A stretch of DNA of 37,638 nucleotides from Diphasiastrum complanatum (Eukaryota; Streptophyta; Lycopodiopsida; Lycopodiales; Lycopodiaceae): NCBI GenBank assembly GCA_029204225.1, contig MU835625.1:1-37638 (forward strand), written 5' to 3'. The notes under the pieces were generated by a model. That model saw only the letters and a program-made list of their open reading frames with translations, was not told the DNA's origin and did not search any database. Of this stretch, positions 30,986 to 37,638 are shown piece after piece. A program made the translations under genes and the position numbers. The number at the start of each line of letters is the position of its first letter. Position 1 is the stretch's first letter.

Positions 30986-32890
30986 ATGGCATCTTCCACC
31001 AACCCTGATAACCAACCATCCACTCCTTCTGACAAAACCAACATCATCCACATCACTCAACACCAAATCCCTCAATCCACCCACATCTACGACCTACCCA
31101 CGGACTCTTAGATCCCTCAATCCACCCACATCTGCGACCTGTCCACGGACTTTTAGATCGCCCCATGGATCCGGACCACCCAACCTCTCCTAGAAGCAAT
31201 GGGCATTTACCCAATGCATTTTACTTGTGTTTTCTACATAGAATTCGTCGTCATGTCCTACGAGACGTGGGATGAAGATAAATATCGAATCTATGTCCAA
31301 TACCACAGTACCACGCACCACGTGTGTGTGAACTCTGCATCCCTGGCTACCATCGAAATCATTTTCGATGATAGACCAAAGCCATCATGTAGTCGTGCCC
31401 CTCACGCCATCGCCCCTTTCTTGGACCCCTCAATACCCCTTCCTCATATGAATGATAGGTATCTTATAGGAGACATCAACGAACCAGTCATCCAAGTCAC
31501 CGCCCATCTCCTAGGCAACTTCGTGGCTGTCGGAAGTTTGCGAAAGAAACACATCCAATCCCTCCTTCTCTAGTAAACTTGTGGAATCCCACAATGAGTT
31601 CCTTAACAATATGGTTGTGCCCTACGATTGGCATGCCTTTATCATTTTTGAGCTGAAGAGGGCCATAAAGCCCAACGTACGTGAGAATTTGTTGTGGGCC
31701 CTCTTCTCTCCGCCCTTGCCATTACCCTCCTTGAATAGAAAGTTTGGGATTTCCATCGTTCACAACTCCTCACAACTGCCATCCCCTCCACCAGCCGTAG
31801 ATCCCCTACCCTTCCAATTGACTCTCCCGCCAACAAACATATACACGATGCCACTTCATCTTTCACTGATCCTCCTTCTAGCAGCACTTGCATCGTCGTA
31901 CCGCACCACCCCGTCCTACATCAACTTCTTCCGCATCTATTCCTCCAACCACTGTTATGCTTCCTCTTACCTCGATCGTCCCAATTCCTCCAACTTCCAC
32001 AACTGTCCTTGCTTCACCTCCACCTTCCATCACCATCGCCTCATCCATCCCTCCCACATCCCTTGACTCTTTTGTTTCCACTCCCCCCTCACAATTAGCC
32101 CCCAAGATTTCCAATTGTCATCCGGAACCCTCGCTTTGTTAAATTTCATCAACCTGACACCCCCCCACATCTCCTTCCATCTTGGCATCACAAAAACATT
32201 GTTTCGTTCGAACAACCCATTCCACTCCCTCTACACACTCCCGCCACTCCAATCATACCCCCCTCTGATTTATCCATCTAGAATGATGAGTCAGACAAAC
32301 CGTTGGATGATGATGCATTCCAGCTCATGGAGTATATCGCCTCCCCTCAACATGCTAATCCCATCGCATCTGAAGGGATGACGACGCAAGAAATTCTAAT
32401 CGAGGAGACAACGATGACACTACAAAACCAGATGTGACACCTCAACAAGCCCCAACAATCACCACCACCTCGGTCGTGCCACAAGACGTCATCGTGGCCT
32501 ACCAGCACTTGGGCACCTTACTCCAAGGCTTGGTAGTAGCCAGATCTACTTTGCTCTCTTTTTTGATCCCAACATGGCCTTGGCATCAATGAAAATGGAA
32601 GACCAACTTCTAGTGGCCTGAGTGTACTATAGAGCACGACAATGTTAGGCCATCCATGGCCCAACGAATTTCGGACCTAGATAGCCCAATTTTGGCTCAC
32701 AGGCATCCATAAGGTCTTTCTTCCACTGAAAGCGAGCACAGCTTGGCGCGCGTTGAGTATATGGACGACGTCATTGGCTACCTGATAAAAAGCGCCGCCG
32801 TGAAACCCAGTCCCATACTAAGCACCTTAGTATCGAGGCACCGACACCAATGCAGGTCGGAGGCCTTGTTGTGGGTATTTCTTGTACATA
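30986..32890 (+). pseudogene. Large unrecognised decayed ORF
   Basis: An ATG at 30986 starts MASSTNPDNQPSTPSDK. The text continues in the same frame past two TAGs into MGIYPMHFTCVFYIEFVV and a roughly 120-residue clean block to 31573. A frame change leads to SHNEFLNNMVVPYDWHAF and ELKRAIKPNVRENLLWALF (31581-31720). Next is a long Pro/Ser/Thr-rich segment to about 32130, an acidic stretch (NDESDKPLDDDAFQLMEY, 32280-32340), TTSVVPQDVIVAYQHLGTLL (about 32470-32530) and FFDPNMALASMKMEDQLL (32562-32615). About five stops and three or four frameshifts are visible over some 600 codons. An LTR start follows at 32921, so it may be the gag-like ORF of that Gypsy family with the pol region deleted. I cannot name a domain. 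Confidence 0.45.
31069..31158 (+). repeat. 45-bp tandem duplication carrying a stop
   Basis: CCCTCAATCCACCCACATCT begins at 31069 and again at 31114. The two 45-bp units differ at four positions and both end in the same in-frame TAG. The stop therefore probably predates the duplication. Confidence 0.9.
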
Positions 32891-32920
32891 AATAAAAATA
32901 GCCGGAAGTAGAAAATAAGT

Positions 32921-33702
<782 letters not shown>

Positions 33703-34989
33703 TTTTCATCCACATCTATTCATATATGGGCCTCTTTTGCTTATAAAAGTTTTTTTTAGTGAGAAACGGTAGACAAAACATCTTAACTAGTAGTAGCAAG
33801 CATGTACATAGCATTATATACAAAAAAAAAAAAAATTACCATGTCACTTTGATCACTCTCCATGCTACTTACATAGTAGAACTCAACTGGCTTATTTTAT
33901 CTAATTTCTTAACAATTGCTTTCTATAATATTGTGTCAAACCTAATACGTACTTCAGGCTATTCATTAGTGTCTTTGGCTCGGGTACTCTTGAAACGCAT
34001 GGATTTGCGCAAGAGTCTTAATAGTCTCATGGGTTAGTATGGCATGGATTTGCTCTAACATTATTTTTTGACTATACTAGCCAACTCTAATTTTCCTACA
34101 TTCAGCTCAAGTACTATATGAAATTTTTCATTTAAGTTAAAAAAAAATTAAAAGTAGGATTTCAGCTTGCATACTCCTAGAAAGCATGGTGTGCTCAGGA
34201 GTTTTGTCACTAGTGCACGAATCGCTATTTTTAACAGTCATGAGGATTGTAATAGCATGGACTTGCCCTAATACCTTTGCGTGTGTGTCCCCACTCATTC
34301 TATTTGCTAAGAAATTCTTGTGTACGGCTACCTTTTGCATATTCAATGATGATATTAACCAAATGATATGGACCAATACTGCACTGCACTAATCGGTATG
34401 GCTCTTGTTTAGATACAGTTCAAACACGGTTTGGGCTATCGCTAAAACATCTACTTGAATGGGAATACTGGACTATGATCTTTCATTGCTAATCATGTTG
34501 TTCAGTAGTAAAGCTTTTTTTTGTACATTGATAACAATTGACATTCAATGTTGACACCTGTCTTCCTCACATACTAGCTCGGGTGGTTTTGTGTTGTGGG
34601 ATGGTGGTAGGTACCGGTTGGATGCCTTGAAATAAATTTTGCTTTACGGTGCTTTTGTACTGTGTTTTACTTTTTAGCTACATATTTACCTTGTTGGCTT
34701 ATGAATAAAAGTTTCAAAGGGTCTTACTTAAGCAAGTTCTCTCTCCACATCCTTGGAATGTAAATCTAACTATCTTTTGGTTGGGGTAGTATCAGACCTT
34801 TACCTTTTATTTTATTCATTGGCTAACTTAGGTCTCTTGTTTATTTCCTTAGGTTGGTTTCAAGATGTCGTCTCTCTAGGTTATGGGGAGCCCCTTCCTC
34901 CACCTAACCATTTTATTTAAACTTTGATATGTTGCATGAACAACGTCGTCAATATGTCCTCGCTTGTATTCTTAGATGATCTAGATGAG
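33703..34989. other. Diverged repeat and possible LTR end; no gene
   Basis: At 33980-34060, GCATGGATTTGC words resemble the inverted set at 27770-27860. Near 34788-34799, TAGTATCAGACC differs from the TGGTATCAGAGC primer site at two positions, and AATAAAAG lies 80 bases before it, so a degraded LTR/PBS may end there. A frame after 34865 was not recognised. Confidence 0.35.
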
Positions 34990-35114
34990 AATAGCACCTC
35001 ACAACTTGAGCTCTTTTCCCAGGACTATTGTGATATTAGAGACTACTTGATCGGCTTTTCGGATTTAGATTTTGTAGGTGATAAGATTGATAGGAAGTCC
35101 ACAAGTGAATTTCC

Positions 35115-35553
35115 AATATGGCTAAAAGCATGGTTTGGTGGTACAACATGGACTTTCAAGGACACTACATTTTTTAGGTACAAATGCACTTTTGTATTAT
35201 TATTCACTATTTTCAACTAATACTTTTTACTTTCCATCACTTTTTAACCATACCTTGAAAGTATGTCATGCCACATATCACTGTGGACTCAAAAAAAATT
35301 ATGATTAATAAAATCTCCATACCTTTAACTTGCCATAACTTTCTAACCGTAGCTCGGAAGCATGTCATCATGTAACATATCATTGGAAAGCACCCGTCGA
35401 GCACTTTCCAATGCACCAAACTCCGCTAACATTGGACTTACCACTATGAGTAATAAAATCCCCAAAAAGTAAAACCATTTTTCATTGTACCAAAAGGTAC
35501 AATGAAAAATGGGTTCTTTTTTTGTACCACCAAACCATGCTTTTAGCCATATT
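35115..35553. repeat. 31-bp perfect inverted repeat flanking inserted DNA
   Basis: The arms are 35115-35145 and 35523-35553, exact reverse complements that include AAGCATGGTTTGGTGGTACA and its complement, separated by 377 bp. The outer bases of the right arm (GCCATATT) are Copia codons (Ala-Ile-Phe), so part of the repeat derives from the host element. Inside, two diverged copies of a roughly 55-bp block (AACC-TA-C--GAA-C/TATGTCAT) lie about 110 bp apart. Confidence 0.85.
35475..35512. repeat. Perfect 17-bp hairpin
   Basis: CCATTTTTCATTGTACC (35475-35491), then AAAA, then its exact reverse complement (35496-35512). It sits just inside the right arm of the larger inverted repeat. Confidence 0.95.
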
Positions 35554-35989
35554 CCTTGGATATGGAATCATCTGTTGGCTCTCAAAGAAGCAATACACTA
35601 TCTCTCTTGCTTCCACTGAAGCTGAATACAAGGCATTCACCACCACAACCAGGGAAATTTTTTGGATCAAGCACCTTTTGGTGGATCTCAAGTGCATCAA
35701 TCTTGAAGAAGTTTGATCATTATGTGTGAAAACACTTCATCCGAAGGCCTTGCTTTGTATCCTATCTTTCATGCAAGGAGTAAGCACATAGAGGTGGCAC
35801 ATCATTTCATAAGGGAGAAATTTCAAGCAAAGGACATCATTTTGGAGTGGATACATCATCATGTGTGGCTAATGTTATCACTAAGCCTTTTCTTAAGGCT
35901 CCTTTCATCAAACATAGATTAGCCTAGGAGTTGTAAGTAGATCTAGATTGCAAAATGTTGCATAACTAGCTCTTTTTTAAGGAGGAGAG

Positions 35990-36448
35990 TGAAAATAGTT
36001 AAAATCTAGCTAGTTATTTTCCATGCTACATGTCATCATGGGGTTGGACCTACATCCACCACCTTTTTGTACATAGTATTATGCTAATTTGATTTAACTA
36101 TATATGACCTTTATCTCTAGTTCTATGAGAGGGCCACACATGTCCTAATTTGTTAAGAGGTCACCATATACTTTCGTAGAGTAAAAACTCAAGCTACCAC
36201 TAAATGGATGTGAGCTCTCATTGTACATACTACCCTTTTGAGATAGAATTTTTGTGTTTTATAAAACTCTTGCATATTCTCTCTCTACGTGAATGCTGGA
36301 TTATTTTCGATCTCTTGCCAAGATCCAAATCTTGTTTAATAGCATTCTAAAATCCAAGTTGATCAAGATTGGTTTGGTAGTGTGTAATCTCTCATGCATG
36401 TAGATCATAGTAGATCATTTCAAGGTCCTTAAATGCTAATTTTTAACA
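35990..36448 (+). repeat. Copia 3' LTR
   Basis: It follows the polypurine run AAGGAGGAGAG (35979-35989). It begins TGAAAATAGTTAAAA and ends CTAATTTTTAACA at 36448, so the termini are imperfect inverted repeats. It is 459 bp long. A TATA-like TATATATG lies near 36099, and CATATTCTCTCTCTACG near 36271 is typical of the region close to the R/U5 border. Confidence 0.65.
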
Positions 36449-37139
36449 ATAACAACCAAAATGTTTTGAATATTTAGACATTGTTTGGATGAATCATAAT
36501 CTTATGATATCCAGAGATCTATATTAGTGAAGCGAGCTGCCAAGTCATCCATCCCAGGTAATGGATATTTATTTATCGAAATTTGCCATAATTTAATTCC
36601 TTATTGTCCGCAAACATACAAAACCCTCCATTCATCTTCCCTTTCAAAGAAACATGGGTACTCCATGATTGTTGTAAAACGGTGGTCGTGAGCGCAGCGG
36701 AGGCTCGGTTGCTCAAAGCGTAGGCATGTAGGAACGGAAACGCAACAATTAGCAACAGAAATATTCAAGTAGAAGAATCCGTATAGTTTGCGCAAATGAA
36801 CGACATAGTAGTGAGACAAAAATTGCACTCTGATAAAAGTATCAACAGTGAGTACAATAGCTTGAAGTAATAACTTCAACTTTTTGAACGTGATAATGTT
36901 GGCTATAGATAACTCTGATTGAAAGAGAAATTCAAAAATTAACACTTACATAGTTTGTTTCAGCTAATATAGAGATTTACAAGAGAGAAAATATCTTACA
37001 AGCCTTTAAGGCTATTTATGCAGTCTTTGCATATGTACAAAAAATTGGTAACCGTCAAGCGCCTTTGGGATATTTGTTTGTCCAGCTATTTTAGGGTTAC
37101 TCGTCCATTGGCGAAGTTGGTCAGCAAAAAGAAGAAAAA
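36449..37139. other. No gene recognised
   Basis: A 114-codon minus frame (36601-36945) lacks any recognised motif. An AT-rich TATTTATG (about 37013-37020) and a CAAGCGCC patch precede the tandem array. This may be LTR or leader of the element that carries the array, but no PBS was found. Confidence 0.35.
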
Positions 37140-37638
37140 GACGAAGGTGCCTTAAAATGATTTCTAAGGTATTCTGGCCACTTGGCCAGTGTGTCGCATT
37201 TTTTGCTAAGGAGCGAATAAAGACGAAAAAGGCAAAGGTGCCTTAAAAAATGATTTCTAAGGTATTCTGGTCACTTGGCCAGTGTGTCGCATTTTCGCTA
37301 AGGAGCGAAAAAGGCAAAAAAGACGAAGGTGCCTTAAAATAATTTCTAAGTTATTCTGGCCACTTGGTTAGTGTGTCACATTTTTCGCTAAGGAGCGAAA
37401 AAAGGCGAAAAAGGCAAAGGTGCCTTAAAATGATTTCTAAGTTATTATGGCCACTTGGTCAGTGTGTCACATTTTTTGCTAAGGAGCAAAAAAGACGAAA
37501 AAGACGAAGGTGCCTTAAAGTGATTTCTAAGTCATAGAAAATCTCAAAGGGAAAAATGTGAAGGCCTAAAAAATATGTTGTCGGTCTTCGGTTTTTCAGG
37601 ATGCTCATTACTTGAACAACTTAAAATGATTTCTAAGG
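37140..37638. repeat. 91-bp tandem array, five units plus a partial
   Basis: GGTGCCTTAAA recurs at 37146, 37237, 37328, 37419 and 37509, giving periods of 91, 91, 91 and 90. Each full unit has the order AAGGTGCCTT, GATTTCTAAG, ATTCTGGCCACTTGGCCAGT, TCGCATTTTT(C/T)GCTAAGGAGCGAA and AAGACGAA/AAGGC(A/G)AA. Three parts are self-complementary: AAGG-TG-CCTT, CTGGCCA-CT-TGGCCAG and TTCGCT-AAGG-AGCGAA. After 37540 a spacer of about 80 bases follows, and CTTAAAATGATTTCTAAGG at 37620-37638 starts another unit at the window edge, so the array may continue. Confidence 0.95.

Larger units (their letters stand above)
34990..35935 (+). pseudogene. Copia RNase H end split by an insertion
   Basis: The first part (about 35040-35110) encodes YLIGFSDLDFVGDKIDRKSTS. 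The protein resumes at about 35546 with AIFLGYGIICWLSKKQ, then YTISLASTEAEYKAF, TREIFWIKHLLVDL, and after a small break FHARSKHIEVAHHFIREKFQAKD. These are consecutive RNase H blocks of a Ty1/Copia element, with the SSTEAEY-type active-site region intact. Between them lie about 430 bases of foreign sequence bounded by a 31-bp inverted repeat. Near the end the QLADI-type region is frameshifted (35860-35935). The upstream pol is missing. A polypurine tract and LTR follow. Confidence 0.85.

Noticed and set aside
36601-36945. 114-codon minus frame as a gene
   Set aside because: It has no recognised domain and lies between an LTR and a tandem array; open by chance is more likely.

Overview
The window looks like nuclear DNA of a land plant with a large, repeat-bloated genome. 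It holds one convincing host gene, an intact single-exon LBD (LOB-domain) transcription factor at 14915-15574 on the minus strand; this family is confined to streptophytes. Almost everything else that can be recognised is decayed LTR retrotransposon of the Ty1/Copia and Ty3/Gypsy types, in both orientations and partly nested. The base composition is AT-rich, and long GA/CT microsatellites sit inside LTRs. A conifer, cycad or fern genome would fit, but the sequence alone does not settle the lineage.

Layout. 1-1178: a broken unrecognised ORF (minus). 1690-2912: the 3' end of a Copia element with its LTR. 2913-4960: nothing recognised. 4960-5179: an LTR 3' end with a tRNA-iMet-type primer binding site (PBS). 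6102-7556: Copia gag and downstream remnants (minus), cut at 7557 by the LTR of another element (7557-8023) that has its PBS and a leader full of palindromes (8485-8821). 9059-9700: an LTR with an Asp-tRNA-like PBS (minus) carrying a 122-bp (AG)n. 9830-12255: a Gypsy pol with the core of RT/RNase H deleted, plus its 3' LTR. 12256-18040: the least repetitive part, centred on the LBD gene. 18040-20486: a Copia LTR scrap and a Copia integrase-RT-RNase H block (minus). It is truncated by a Gypsy element (plus, from about 20484) whose gag halves (21482-22480 and 24373-24915) are separated by yet another LTR plus leader (22617-24340). 25300-25980: an LTR/leader region with repeated self-complementary words. 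26726-27436: a long Copia gag frame (minus). 28200-29906: a Copia LTR and 3' end (minus). 30230-32900: repeated words, a TATA box and a large unrecognised decayed ORF (plus). 32921-33702: a second copy of the 9-kb LTR in the opposite orientation, with a ~185-bp (CT)n. 34990-36448: a Copia RNase H end split by an inverted-repeat insertion, and its LTR. 37140-37638: a 91-bp tandem array running to the window edge.

No pathway can be built from these parts. The LBD gene is the only candidate for host function. The retroelement pieces carry stops, frameshifts and lost catalytic residues, so none looks autonomous. The most unusual signal is a recurring theme: several LTR/leader regions each carry their own cluster of short self-complementary words (GCCACGCGTGGC, GTTCGCGAAC, CACACGTGTG, TTCGCTAAGGAGCGAA).
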